From positions 28,488 to 92,487 of the forward strand of contig CAICTM010000203.1 of the NCBI GenBank assembly GCA_903772945.1: DNA of 64,000 nucleotides. Direction: 5' to 3'. The translations under genes were made by a program, and so were the position numbers. Source of the stretch: Seminavis robusta. Taxonomy: Eukaryota; Bacillariophyta; Bacillariophyceae; Naviculales; Naviculaceae. Below the pieces are notes generated by a model that saw only the letters and a program-made list of their open reading frames with translations, was not told where the DNA came from and made no database searches. Of this stretch, positions 10,851 to 21,443 are shown piece after piece (positions within the stretch are counted from its first letter, which is position 1; every line of letters starts with the position of its first letter).

Positions 10851-12323
10851 TTATCTTTTCCCACCGGTAACCAAGTTGGTCGGGACCATGACGGGTCCCA
10901 TTCGTACTCGTATCCGATAGAGACTGTCGTCGGAAAATGCGTAGAGGAATTGATCTTCTCCCAATGTCAAGGAGGTGGGTTGCGACGGCATGGGCAATAT
11001 TCCCAATACACTGGCTTTCGCGCTGATAATGGCAATGCCTTGTGGAACAGCCACAAAGACATGTCCCTTTTCACTAACGGTCAAAGCCCCTGGTTGGGTA
11101 CAGTTCAAGGCTTGTGTCAAATCCAAAACGATATTGGCGGCGTCATTCAAGACTGGTTTTGGCGGTGCTTCTGTTGTTGGCTGTTCCTCGTCACCTGCAG
11201 TAATCTCATCGTCCTTGGGCAAATTGTTGTCTGGGTCATCTTCTTCGTCATCCGCTAAATCGTCATCCGTTTCATCATCATCATCGTCTTCCATTGTAAC
11301 CGCCGGCATTTGTTTGAGAAGAACACGTCCGTCGTGTTCCAAGACGGTCGCGTACAGGGAGAGCCAGGTGGGATCCATGGCCATGCCACCAATCTCTTGG
11401 CTACCAGAATAAATGAGATCCACTGGATGGGAATGATGCGTTTGATTCCATCCATGAGCTTTGCGACTGACCGTCAAGGAAGGCAGTGATTCGACATGCA
11501 CCGCTTGGGACAGTCGATAAATGGCGGCTAGTCCACAATCATCTGGCTGTGTGTCGGCCACCAACAAATCGCCATACGGGTTCATAAGGAGTGATTTGGG
11601 TTGAAAGAGTCGTCGCGTAGTGTTGTTGGGACGACAGGCATCGGGGACTTGAATCATAAGAGGCGTTCGAGCGCCATTGGAATCTTCCATGCGAATAATT
11701 CTTCCTTCCCCCCATTCGGCAACCACCAAGGATCCTTCGGAATGTCGGGTTCCAGCGGGATGAAAATCAATCGCCATGCCGCCGCTGCCGACACTAGTAC
11801 TACTACTACTACTTGTTGTTGTGGTAGTTGTTTGGTTGGCATGACAGGGTTGGTAGACACCGGAGCGACAACCACTGTCTTCCAAATGGAGCGATCGTCC
11901 AATGGCAATGGGTCCTCCACCAACTTCCCATCTCCAAATCCGTCCATTGCCGTGCGATTGCGAAAACAACAAGTAGCCTCGGCCCAATTCGTCATCGTGT
12001 TTCCAAATCGATGCCACAATCCCCTTCATGCCACGACCGGTTGCCTGCAAATTCAACGAGTATTGTAGTTCTTGTTCTTGTTGTTCTTGTTGCGCCTTAC
12101 ACGACGAGTCGGCCAGGAAAAAGACTTGCGACAATCCTTGGCAATTGTCGTTGTTGTCGTGTACCAACAAGCGGGTCGAGATGGGATCACCCAACGTGTT
12201 GCTGCGACCCCATCGAAAGCCAGAGGATTGGAGTCGTGTCGACGCAAAATAGGAAAAGGCTGGCACGAACACCAGCAACCATGCCATGGACGGTTTGATC
12301 GTCATGTTCAAAGAGGCGGCCAT
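10851..12323 (-). CDS. Membrane-anchored or secreted beta-propeller protein (SMP-30/NHL-like)
   Basis: The chosen start is ATG 12323 (MAASLNMTIKPSMAWLLVF), giving 490 residues with an N-terminal hydrophobic anchor or signal peptide. The frame is open to 12575, but that extension is a translated TCGAA microsatellite, so I reject the earlier ATG. The body holds propeller-like strands such as GRIWRWEVGGGP, GGMAIDFHPAG, GSLVVAEWGEGRIIRME, GDLLVADTQPDDCG, IGGMAMDP and GHVFVAVPQGIAI, typical of SMP-30/gluconolactonase or NHL-type sugar-lactone or strictosidine-synthase-like folds. A run of acidic residues (DDDDDETDDDLADDEEDD) interrupts the propeller. A Thr/Ser-rich loop also occurs. Activity cannot be assigned because the metal-ligand set is not clear. 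Confidence 0.7.
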   Translation of the reverse strand: MAASLNMTIKPSMAWLLVFVPAFSYFASTRLQSSGFRWGRSNTLGDPISTRLLVHDNNDNCQGLSQVFFLADSSCKAQQEQQEQELQYSLNLQATGRGMKGIVASIWKHDDELGRGYLLFSQSHGNGRIWRWEVGGGPIAIGRSLHLEDSGCRSGVYQPCHANQTTTTTTSSSSSTSVGSGGMAIDFHPAGTRHSEGSLVVAEWGEGRIIRMEDSNGARTPLMIQVPDACRPNNTTRRLFQPKSLLMNPYGDLLVADTQPDDCGLAAIYRLSQAVHVESLPSLTVSRKAHGWNQTHHSHPVDLIYSGSQEIGGMAMDPTWLSLYATVLEHDGRVLLKQMPAVTMEDDDDDETDDDLADDEEDDPDNNLPKDDEITAGDEEQPTTEAPPKPVLNDAANIVLDLTQALNCTQPGALTVSEKGHVFVAVPQGIAIISAKASVLGILPMPSQPTSLTLGEDQFLYAFSDDSLYRIRVRMGPVMVPTNLVTGGKR

Positions 12324-12429
12324 GGTGGACGGATGGATGGATGGTGTTGACAACCCAAAATTGCAGCGTTCAAAAAAAGCTCTACACTGTATGTACCGGA
12401 TACGACTGTACGTGCTGAGGAGAGGAGAG

Positions 12430-12502
12430 CAAATCGAATCGAACCAATCGAGTCGAATCGAATCGAATCGAGTCGAATCGAGTCGAATCGAATCGAACGA
12501 AT
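12430..12502. repeat. TCGAA pentanucleotide microsatellite
   Basis: This is a run of (TCGAA)n with interspersed TCGAG units, just 5' of the beta-propeller gene. It lies within about 180 bp of that gene's start codon and may sit in its promoter or 5' leader. Confidence 0.85.
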
Positions 12503-12780
12503 CCATGGTGCTGGATCCTACCGTACTGGTACCAGCCAGGTACCGTACCGGTACTGTCCCACTACAAGTAAGCATGACTGTGCCGCTGCTGGTACAACAT
12601 GAAAACGGCCAGAAGATGACCCAAGAGAGAGAAAGAGACCCAAGACGAAAGAAGAAACCTTGGCCAAGGCGCGTTCAGAGGAGTTTCTCGACTCAATCAA
12701 GCTCAACAAAGAGGATTATGGTGAAAGAGCGTACTGGAACTAAAAGTGGTTTATTGCTAACTTTTCCCATGATGACCTAG
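12503..12780. other. Intergenic region upstream of the broken nuclease gene
   Basis: It contains GTACC-rich palindromic words (TACCGGTA at 12546). If the broken gene downstream had a 5' exon, it should lie here, but I found no P-loop or other recognisable N-terminal sequence. The segment ends in GATGACCTAG, which could act as a splice acceptor. Confidence 0.4.
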
Positions 12781-13723
12781 AAACAAATCTTTGCTGCTTG
12801 GCACAAGTTTCCAAATTCAAACAGCATTGCCAAAGACACCCTACTAGAGGACCGTCATCGAAGATTTGGAGCCATTCCATGGCACTTATGTTCCACTGAC
12901 CAAAAGTTTCTATTGCTACAAGAACAAATACAGGAAACTGACCTTCGCAAGATCAATGCAGAGAAAGTGAAACGAATCCTCGAAAACGCTGTGGAGCTCA
13001 ATGGTGGCGACAGCGATGCTCCATGTTCCTCCATCATGTGCATCACCGGAGAACAACCTTACTATTTGGGCACCGCATCATTACGTGTAGTCTCTGACCT
13101 GGTGCAAGAAAAGGTTGCAACACGACACATGGCAGATCTGTGGAATGAGATTATGGCCCAAGAACCAGCCTCTACCCGTGGCCATCTTTTTGAATCATAC
13201 GTCCGGTCCCCCTTTGCTCGCGAATCTAAAAAGTACAGATGTCGGGCTGCAGTTGGAAAAAGCCACAGAGACTATGGCGTCTTCTTTGACCTGGAGTTGG
13301 GAGGGTGCACGGCCACATGGATACGCCGGACCAACAACATGATTGGAGATTGCAAGAACGGAGACGACAGAGGCATTTTCTACTCTTTCAATGAAAGCGA
13401 ACCCATGATGGATTTCATGTACAAGCGTGGCAACGAATACTATGCAATTCAGGTTACCATTGGCCGGACACATGACTGCGACAGCGGCAAGCTGGACCGC
13501 TTCTTGGGTGAACTCGATCCTTCAAAACAACCAGAAATTGAACTTGGTCTATGCAGTACCCAACGGGACATTCAGCAACTTCACCACAAGTCATGTAAAC
13601 CCAATAGTCAACATGAACCCTGCTGGCAGATGTAACATATTGCAGCCCATGTGGAGATACCCCGACCCCACCCAGCTTGCTTGTAGTTGTGAGAGCAATG
13701 TACGTATAAGGTGTCCTGCATGA
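12781..13723 (+). pseudogene. Broken Crinkler/RHS-like PD-(D/E)XK nuclease gene (3' part)
   Basis: The frame is open from 12781 with no ATG and begins mid-domain. HRRFGAIPWHLC matches the (G)GIPR-type stretch that follows the P-loop region in Crinkler/RHS-like proteins. Downstream come GHLFESYVRSPFA and a nuclease-like core (YKRGNEYYAIQVTIGRTHD) with an upstream Glu (NESEPMMDFM), fitting a PD-(D/E)XK-type fold. At about 13543-13548 the frame breaks: the conserved continuation (VYAVPNGTFSNF) lies in the next frame and runs to 13723. The break looks like one extra base in a GG pair. Together with the missing N-terminal half, this argues for a pseudogene or fragment. The family call rests on remembered motifs and needs a profile search. 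Confidence 0.55.
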
Positions 13724-14628
13724 TACCATACATACAATCCCTGGAACTAGTTCACCCGAGCATGCATTTGATCCATTCAAGGAAACCTGAAGGATTAACT
13801 AGCTAGGCGAATCCCCAATGTGCTTTTACGGTACATTGTGTGCTACCAGTACCAGTCTGGATCAGTTTGAGAAGGTTCCGGTATTAGAGGTTCCATTGAA
13901 AGCTGAACTCATGCCCTTGCTTGGTAAACAACAACGTTCAACCCAGGCTAGAACATTTGGCACAGGGAAAAGAACATTTTGTTGGGAGCCACACCCGAAA
14001 CACAACCAAGTTGTCCTCTCGCCTGTGGACAAACCGGAATGCGGAGGTCCTGAATTGGGACAACTCTTGCAGCAAGTGTGCGTCTGCGGTCTACAATCCA
14101 TTTCTCGCCAATTTCCTCGCCAGATTCGTCTCAGATTCATTATTGGAAGACTTAACAATTTGTGGCTGACGTCACAGCAAAATTCTGTCTTTGTCCAATT
14201 TGCTTAGAACAGGGACACTTTATTGGTCACTTTGAAACTAAAGTATCCATGTGCAGCTGTGTCCTTTTCTTTCCACATAAACTTGAAAATTCCGACGAGG
14301 ACAAGTTCCGACAACAACTTCGCTCTTTGCGTGCCGTGGTGGCCATTTTTTGTGTTGCCTGAAACGCACTGTCAACCCACCCACACCAATAGAAACGTTG
14401 GAGGTTGACACTATTCTCTGGGTGTGATTGATTTGATTTGCCTTCAATTATTACAAAAGCGTCAATCCGATCAGTCGCACGCACACACCGTCATCGGCAT
14501 CTCACTCGGCTTGAAACTTTTCCTCTCACACTTTCTAACTCTTGTGTCGAAAAACCAACTTCGTACTACAGTACCAACACCACCTGCATTATTCCAAGAG
14601 AAAACAAGAAACCACACCTGCAAGAACC
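13724..14628. other. Intergenic region, no gene seen
   Basis: Short frames exist on both strands but none shows recognisable domains or a credible start. Its right end is the 5' flank of the protease gene. Confidence 0.4.
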
Positions 14629-16018
14629 ATGCAACAGTTTTTGTCATTGGGACTGATGATAGTACCCACCCTGGTTTTGGGAGAATCTTCAGCTCTTCAT
14701 CAGAGACAGCTGATTGTGAATGGGCATGTGGCTCCTTTTGGTCGCTACCCGTACTTTAGCACTCTGGAACATTACTGTGGAGGCAGTCTCATTGCCCCTG
14801 ATGTCATTTTGACGGCAGGCCATTGCATGCCCAAACACAAGTACGACGTGCAGCCACATGTGGGTCGCTACACCTTCCATCATCACAATAATGATACTTC
14901 CATGGTTGTGGACATTCGTGCCATGGACCGTCATGAGAACTGGGAAGCTGTGGGAGAAGATGAAATGCGATGGGATTATTCGCTCCTGTATTTGAAGGAA
15001 TCCATACTGGATGTTCCCTACCTGCAGCTCAATCGCAATCCCAATCTGCCCTGGCCAAAGCAACCACTCGTCGCCATGGGCGTGGGATGGACTGATCCCA
15101 GTGATTGGAACCAGGATCACAAGGCCAATACGCTTCGAGAGGTGGAATTGAACTATCTGCCCAATGAGCAGTGCCAGTGGGCCAATAACAGCCACAGTGT
15201 GGAGGAGGATGATGATGACAATGACGACGAAGTGACTAGCTATCAGGGGCGTCTCCATCGCGATCACTTGTGCACCACTGGTGGACCCAACAATGAAAGA
15301 GATGCATGGTGAGAGAAGTGTCAACTGGAACTGTGTCAACTGTATGTACAGTGATTGGTATCCATGGGCAGTCTTGTCTCATAGCTGTTGTGTGCTCTTG
15401 TTGCCTTGCTCTTGTTACATTAAATTTAGTGCTTATGACAGTGGAAGTCCCATTATCATCCAGGGTGATTCGCCGGAACAAGATGTGCTAGTGGCGTTGG
15501 TGTCTTGGGGAGAAGGATGTAAGTGGTCATTCACAGATCTGGCTGAAATGTGTTGTGTTTGCCATACTCACACGCCCTTGGTATCGAATACTGCAACACT
15601 ACTAGGTGCTGATCCGGACTTTCCCGCTGTCAATGCACGCATCACTGCCGCTCTGAACTTTATTGACCAATCGGTCTGTCAACATTCCGCCAATCCTCCG
15701 CCCGAGTTTGGATGCAACAACAGCAGCAGCAGCACTGAGGAACCCACTCCACTAACCCCACCAACACAACACGGACATAGTCTGGGCAGAGCTGTGATTG
15801 TTTTGTTCCTGGCAGCAGCATTGTATTGGCTTGGCCAAAGGATCAGATCCAAGTGCCAAGACTCCAACAGCGTTTCTTGGAGACCCGCAAACAAAGACCA
15901 TACGGATCCAGAATATACAGGAGAAACGGAATATCTCTATCATTCGTCACCTACATCGTCCTCTGGATCCAAGGAGAGTCGGTCCTCCTATAATGCCATT
16001 GAGTTCTTGACAGTATAA
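14629..16018 (+). CDS. Trypsin-like serine protease with C-terminal membrane anchor
   Basis: There are three exons (14629-15308, 15430-15518, 15606-16018). The introns are 121 and 87 bp, both GT-AG, and the join gives exactly 394 codons including stop. MQQFLSLGLMIVPTLVLG is a signal peptide. The peptidase S1 domain follows: mature start near LIVNGHVAPFGRYPYF, CGGSLI, TAGHC (His65), WDYSLLYL (Asp116) and, across intron 1, DACAYDSGSP (Ser231). VSWGEGCADPDFPAVNARI then spans intron 2. The Ser motif is CAYDSGSP where CxGDSGGP is usual. A Ser/Thr/Pro linker and one hydrophobic helix (AVIVLFLAAALYWLG) precede a cytoplasmic Ser-rich tail. It is probably a cell-surface type I protease. An acidic insertion (EEDDDDNDDE) lies before the Ser exon. 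Confidence 0.85.
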
Positions 16019-16557
16019 CCTTGTCTCGACTGACTTGCAAGGCAGCCAGCCACCAATGCTGATGCATTGTAGCAAAGATCCTGGACACATGTACAAGGGA
16101 AAGATCAGGACACAGCTGCTTCCTTTCCTGCCAATTGCTGTTTGCTTTTTGTGTCTTCAAGCACATGCAATGCAACAACCATGCTAAGCTAGTCTAGAGC
16201 TAGAGCTTGCCGCTGGATCGAAAGAGACAATCAACGCACTGAGGAACAGTATCATAGTTCAAACAAGCAATTTGGTTATTGGACCTTTTTATTTTAGTTT
16301 TATACATTACATCAAATGGACTCTCCACAATGTCGACATGAGTTGACTGGTCTTGAAAAGAACCATGTAAACGCGCTAGACATGACGTTCTTCGACCAAG
16401 ACTCACCACCCATCTAACTTTAACAAAAGTTGGATCTGGCTTTTGCTGGGAACTGCCTTGTCTTGCACCGCTCTAGTGCAATTTGCTCTTTGGTAAACTA
16501 TTTCGTACTTTCACCACCCATCATGCGTTGTATCTCTATCTCAATCGTCGTCTCGAA
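16019..16557. other. Intergenic region between convergent genes
   Basis: This is 539 bp holding 3' flanks of the protease and the LRR gene. No coding or repeat signal was recognised. Confidence 0.45.
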
Positions 16558-19500
16558 CTAACTCAAATCGTCGTCCTCGTCTGCCTCGTACACTGATACA
16601 AAGTCGTCCTTGCCTGGCATCGCCTCCGCAGAGTCGTTCCAGTCCGATGTGCTATCAGCCATGGTTTGGTTAGAAGCTCCCTCACCATCTAGCAACGAGC
16701 TCGCTGTGATGTTTTTATTCATCAAGACGTTGCTCGAGTTTGAGGATGAACTTTCCGTCTCGTCGACAACAACACCACAAGGACAGTCACATCCACACAG
16801 TATCTCAGAGCAACTCATTGTAAAACGTTCCAATCCGCACAGCATCGAGTTCACATTTCCAGAGATCATTGTGTTGGCGATTGTGAATAGGTCTAGGTTG
16901 GGAAGAGTGGCTACTTCGTTCGGGATCGGTCCGGTCAAGAAAGTCGAGTCCAGACGGAGGGTTTCCAGGCGTGACAAGGAGCCGAGTTCAGGAGGAATCG
17001 AGCCGGAGACGCTCGTCACCGAGAAGCTGATTTCGGTTGCCTTCTTCATCTCTCCCAGTTCTACAGGGATCGTCCCGTGGATATTCCTGTTGTGGCTCAA
17101 GTCAAAGATATCGCCTCGAGTCAACAGCCCAATCTCGGTTGGGAGCTGTCCTGATAGTTGATTCTCCCATGCAACCAAGTTTTCGAGGTTAGTAAGGAGT
17201 CCAATTTCGGTCGGAAGACTCGACTCTAGCATGTTCAGCTCCAAATAGACGGAATGGAGCGAAGGCAAGAGTCCGGCTTCCGACGGGACCTCACCAGACA
17301 GGGCATTGCTCGACACGTCAAGCACTTGCAGCGAGGACATTAAACCAATTTGCGAAGGCAATGAACCCGTGATCATGTTGTCAACCAAAATCAGTGCTTC
17401 CAGATTTGTGAGCCAGCCGATCTCGTGGGGCAGCGTGCTCCTCAAGCTGTTGGACTTGAGGGAAAGCTTAGTCAGCTTGCCGAGTGCACCAATCTCTGAA
17501 GGGAGCTCCACAATGTCGTTGAAGTTGCAAGAAAGAGCTAGAAGGTTCTGGAGAAGGCCAATCTCGGTTGGAAGCGCACTTTCAAAGCCGTTATCGTCCA
17601 GATCCATTTGAGTTAGGAGACTGAGGGATGAAATCTCTGGAGGGATCGCTCCAGAGAAGCGGTTGGCATTGAGGTTGATGGCTTCCATCGTCGTCAGGTT
17701 GCCGATGGACGGTGGAATTGAGCCACTCAGCTGGTTGCTATTCAAGAACAAATGTTGCAAAGACTGCATGTTGCTGAGATCAGGGATGGACCCTGAGAGC
17801 TTGTTGTAGCTGAGGTATAGAAATTGCAGTTTTGTCAGCATCCCAATCTCAGAAGGCACCGTGCCATCAAGAGAATTGAAAAACAGGTTCAGCGTAGTTA
17901 GATTTCTCAAGAGCCCGATTTCAGATGGGATTGCTAGGTGAAGATCATTGTTCACGGCCCACAGTTCTTCCAACAGAGTCAATTTGCCAATCTCCGAAGG
18001 CAACATGCCTTTGACATTATTGTTTGAAATGTTGAAAGCGACTAAGCTTTCTAGATTCCCAAATGTAGAAGGAATCGATCCGGTCAACTCATTCCATTCA
18101 AACAGCAGGGATTTCAGCTGCGTGAGCTGCCCCATCTCTTTCGGCAGTGAATGAGAGAACCTGTTCTTAGACCAATCCGCAATCTTAAGTTTATCCAAGA
18201 GTCCGATCTCCGTGGGAATCAGCCCTTCAAACTTATTTTGTTGGATGTCCATGTTTTCTAGAAGGGATAGCACCCCAATCGTTGACGGAATCGTGTTTGA
18301 CATGGCATTTTGAAAAAGATTCAACGTTCGTAGCTGGGGCATGTCGAGGCCAAGTTGATGCGGCAAGGATCCGCCGACTTGGTTATCTCCAATGTGCAAA
18401 TGCCGTAAAGATGACATTAGCGTGATTTCAGAAGGTAGGTCACCCTGAAGCCCGTTGGATTGCAGGACGAGAGCATTGTATGTATTTCCCTCGTCACAAA
18501 CACTCCACCCAAAGAAAGTTGCTTTTGAGAACCAAAGACACTCGTGCTTCTCATAGCTCAACCAATCTCCATTATCGTCCCAGTTGGACCCGTTTGTGGA
18601 GAAGTACAGTGTTGCCAGGGAAAACCTTTGCTGGAAACGTTGCTTTGAATAGATATTGAACCATGGGTCCTCTTGCATCCATGCCCATGCTTTGGCCTGT
18701 GCTGATTCTGGATCGTCCAAGATTGCCGTCATGGTGAAAGCTGGCAAATCCTCTAACCTGACCGACGGTACAGAATGAGATGTTGTGTTGGAGGAAGATT
18801 CCGACGGAGTATCAGACACGTCGTATGTTGTATCGGGGACTTCGAACGCTGTATCGGGCTTTTCACCAGCAGGTACTACGGTACCGGTAGTCTCCTTGTC
18901 CTCCTCACTCGGCGGACTGTCCACAATCTCGATGGATAGATTCGGTTGATCCTGCGTTTCCAAGACTTTCCACACTACCACAGCTGCAGCCGCCAGGACG
19001 ACGAGAGCAATGATACAAGACACGACGACGATCAGGGTCCTGCGACTCTTCGGCGTTGCATCTGCGGGGGTTGCTTTGTCCTGATTATTGCCTTCGTTTG
19101 CTTCGAGATCACCCTTTGCCGGTCCAGGTTGTACCTGCGTACGTTGTCCAGAAAAGCCCAATAGTTTCATTGGAGCAACCATGAACTTGTTGCCAATCTC
19201 TTCCTGTCCTTTTCCTCGCTCGCTAGAGCCAGTGCGAGACACCGTCGCGTCCACACTATCTTCTTGCGAGTTGGGCTCGATGACATTAGTGTCGCCACTG
19301 CCATGGCTGAGCAAACCAAATAACCAGCTCCTCTTCTTCTTAAACTGTGGCTGTTCGGTAGTCGGCGCAGAGGCAGTGTTGTCGCCAATCACCACTTGAG
19401 ACTCCACGTCCACTTCTTTTTGTTGCTGCGACCCTTGCATCGAATCTGACTCTGACTCGGTGCTATTGGCCCGTAGCATCAATTCAATTTTCTCGTTGAC

Positions 19501-20862
19501 CGACGGGGCCGTCACACGAGATTCTACGTCCTCGTCTTCTTCCTCTTTGACCTCTCCAAGTCTGTCAACAAGCGAGCGATCGTTGGCGCTTCTCCTTCTA
19601 CGTGGTGTGATTTGGGACGTCGAGCCGTTGTTGGTCGAGGTAGTAGCCATCAATTCCAATTCCACTCGGTCGACGGATACGGTTTCCTGCCCTGCAATAG
19701 ATGCTGGCTGCTTGTTGCTGCTTCCTTCGTATGTTTGAGAGGTCAGCTCGGAATAGTTGTACGATAGAGTTTCTCCACTGGAGTTACTACTGAGATCACT
19801 GCTACGACTGTGTTCTTGCGAGTTCCTACGAAGACCTTTCTCGTCGTCATGGCTGTGCCCGGTCCCGGAGGTAGCGCTCGTACTGTACGTCAGAGAGTGT
19901 GGCCCGGCTTGTTGCGAGAGAATAGCAGGATTCAAGTTGAGAATGACACCTGCCTTTTGCTGTCGCTGGCTTTTATTGATGTAGACGGGGCGAGCCGAAA
20001 TACCCTTGCTGTTGCTGCTGCTACGGCGAGGAGAGGGAGACCGACGACTGTGCGACGATGGTTTCTTTTGAGGCGCATCAGAATGCTTCTGCCTCGCGTC
20101 ATCGTCGTGATCCAGTCGATAATACGAAGATGCCTGTCGCGAGGAAATCCTCTTGCTCGAGTGCTTTTGCGGGCTTTCGGAAGAAGACCTGCGTCCACTC
20201 CTTTTACTGGGAGGGTACGTCTCGCGCCTGTCAATGGGAGGAGAGTCTTCGTAGGATCCGCTGCTATCGAAACGTCTTCTTGGCGGAGTAGTTCCTGGAG
20301 GACGCAATCGATGGGGCGTAGGTGGCTTGTTGTGCCGTGGCGATGCTCTGCGTGGCGTGGGCTGTTGAAGTTGGTACTTGGCTGCCTTGGTTCCTGGAGG
20401 ACTGTGTCGATCGACTGCCTTGGATCCGGGTGGGCTTGGCCGAACCATCATCTCTTGACTATCTCCCAATGATGACGGCGTATAACCCTGGGCTGGTATC
20501 GACGATGGACTTTGGCGACTGTAAACCCCAGAAGGCTCTGGAGAGCTCGGCTTGGCTTCCTTGGACCTTTTCAAGGCCATGAGTTTTTGGTGCCGACGCC
20601 CTCCTTGGGGAGACAACGGTAGTGGCGACTCTGTGGTTTTTCTCTTGATAGAAGTTCTTGCGGGGGACTCTAGTGGCTCACTCATTCTTCTGGAAGCCTC
20701 TTCTTCCCCAACCAATCTTTTGGCCAGGGGTCTACTGGGGCGTCGCTGCAGTTTCCCCCCTTTGTGGACAGGCGAAGCAGATTGACTGCGCTGTCGGGTT
20801 GGGCTAATGGGCCTGGTAGAAAAGCTAAATGATTGCTGGTGATTAGAAGTTTTTGAAGGCAT
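16558..20862 (-). CDS. Transmembrane leucine-rich-repeat protein (1434 residues)
   Basis: This is a single exon from ATG 20862 (MPSKTSNHQQS); the frame is open to 20901 only via a TTG. Residues 1-600 are low-complexity, Ser/Pro/Arg-rich and probably cytoplasmic. One transmembrane helix follows at ~606-632 (TLIVVVSCIIALVVLAAAAV). After a Ser/Thr-rich stalk comes a conserved pre-LRR segment (RFSLATLYFSTNGSNWDD, ECLWF) like plant LRRNT caps. About 22 LRRs of the plant type (LxxLxLxxNxLxGxIPxEIG) run from ~797 to ~1327. A Cys-rich cap (MLCGLERFTMSCSEILCGCD) and an acidic tail end the protein. No kinase domain is present on either side of the helix. A type II receptor or adhesion role is inferred. 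The architecture matches the gene at 55378-58989. Confidence 0.85.
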   Translation of the reverse strand: MPSKTSNHQQSFSFSTRPISPTRQRSQSASPVHKGGKLQRRPSRPLAKRLVGEEEASRRMSEPLESPARTSIKRKTTESPLPLSPQGGRRHQKLMALKRSKEAKPSSPEPSGVYSRQSPSSIPAQGYTPSSLGDSQEMMVRPSPPGSKAVDRHSPPGTKAAKYQLQQPTPRRASPRHNKPPTPHRLRPPGTTPPRRRFDSSGSYEDSPPIDRRETYPPSKRSGRRSSSESPQKHSSKRISSRQASSYYRLDHDDDARQKHSDAPQKKPSSHSRRSPSPRRSSSNSKGISARPVYINKSQRQQKAGVILNLNPAILSQQAGPHSLTYSTSATSGTGHSHDDEKGLRRNSQEHSRSSDLSSNSSGETLSYNYSELTSQTYEGSSNKQPASIAGQETVSVDRVELELMATTSTNNGSTSQITPRRRRSANDRSLVDRLGEVKEEEDEDVESRVTAPSVNEKIELMLRANSTESESDSMQGSQQQKEVDVESQVVIGDNTASAPTTEQPQFKKKRSWLFGLLSHGSGDTNVIEPNSQEDSVDATVSRTGSSERGKGQEEIGNKFMVAPMKLLGFSGQRTQVQPGPAKGDLEANEGNNQDKATPADATPKSRRTLIVVVSCIIALVVLAAAAVVVWKVLETQDQPNLSIEIVDSPPSEEDKETTGTVVPAGEKPDTAFEVPDTTYDVSDTPSESSSNTTSHSVPSVRLEDLPAFTMTAILDDPESAQAKAWAWMQEDPWFNIYSKQRFQQRFSLATLYFSTNGSNWDDNGDWLSYEKHECLWFSKATFFGWSVCDEGNTYNALVLQSNGLQGDLPSEITLMSSLRHLHIGDNQVGGSLPHQLGLDMPQLRTLNLFQNAMSNTIPSTIGVLSLLENMDIQQNKFEGLIPTEIGLLDKLKIADWSKNRFSHSLPKEMGQLTQLKSLLFEWNELTGSIPSTFGNLESLVAFNISNNNVKGMLPSEIGKLTLLEELWAVNNDLHLAIPSEIGLLRNLTTLNLFFNSLDGTVPSEIGMLTKLQFLYLSYNKLSGSIPDLSNMQSLQHLFLNSNQLSGSIPPSIGNLTTMEAINLNANRFSGAIPPEISSLSLLTQMDLDDNGFESALPTEIGLLQNLLALSCNFNDIVELPSEIGALGKLTKLSLKSNSLRSTLPHEIGWLTNLEALILVDNMITGSLPSQIGLMSSLQVLDVSSNALSGEVPSEAGLLPSLHSVYLELNMLESSLPTEIGLLTNLENLVAWENQLSGQLPTEIGLLTRGDIFDLSHNRNIHGTIPVELGEMKKATEISFSVTSVSGSIPPELGSLSRLETLRLDSTFLTGPIPNEVATLPNLDLFTIANTMISGNVNSMLCGLERFTMSCSEILCGCDCPCGVVVDETESSSSNSSNVLMNKNITASSLLDGEGASNQTMADSTSDWNDSAEAMPGKDDFVSVYEADEDDDLS

Positions 20863-21443
20863 GGGCTGATTGTAAGTAAGAAGGCAAACAACAGGGGACA
20901 AAATTTCTCGCGCAAATCTGAATCAAACAACTTCGAAGCAGCAAGGGGTATCCTGATCGCCTGATCCCTTGGAGCTGTTTACGTTTGGCTTTGTGTGCGT
21001 CGCGTTGCGTCGCGTCAAGGCAATGTATGTATTCCTAAATTCCTTCTTTTATCATGGGTTGTACCTTTGAAGAGGTACTACACGTGTACGGTATCTGTGA
21101 ACAAATGCTATCTGTGAAGAGGTACGTGCGGATCTGCTTTTGACAGGGCAGAGAACATTGAATGCGGAAGTACCCGAATTCTGCGAGTTTGTGACCAGGA
21201 CAGCCTCAAAATTACTGGTTTCTATCATCCTTAGAATTTTACTACCGATGTGAGGATACTTAGATCAAACGTTGCTTTTAAAAGTCTAAGTACACAAAGC
21301 TTGCTGGACCTGCACGCTCTTCAATGACGTCATCGCATCTCACCCTCCCACCCTTCATGCTACAGCTGTAGCAGTGCACCATACTAGTATGCATCGACAA
21401 AGTTTTGACAACAAAGCAAACCAACAAAACTACTCGATTAACC
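20863..21443. other. Divergent intergenic region (shared promoter space)
   Basis: This 581-bp gap lies between the starts of the LRR gene (-) and the aminoacylase-like gene (+), so it must hold both promoters. I see CGTCGCGTTGCGTCGCGTC at about 20999 but no motif I can name. Confidence 0.4.

Noticed and set aside
12324-12575. N-terminal extension of the beta-propeller protein with S-F-D-S-I-R repeats
   Set aside because: It is the translation of a TCGAA microsatellite; the next ATG starts a clean signal-anchor sequence.
14542-14628. Earlier start for the protease
   Set aside because: It begins with TTG; the first ATG at 14629 gives a proper signal peptide.
16558-20862. Plant-style LRR receptor kinase
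   Set aside because: No kinase motifs are found on either side of the membrane helix; the same is true of the gene at 55378-58989.
20863-20901. Earlier start for the large LRR protein
   Set aside because: It begins with TTG; ATG 20862 is the first true start.
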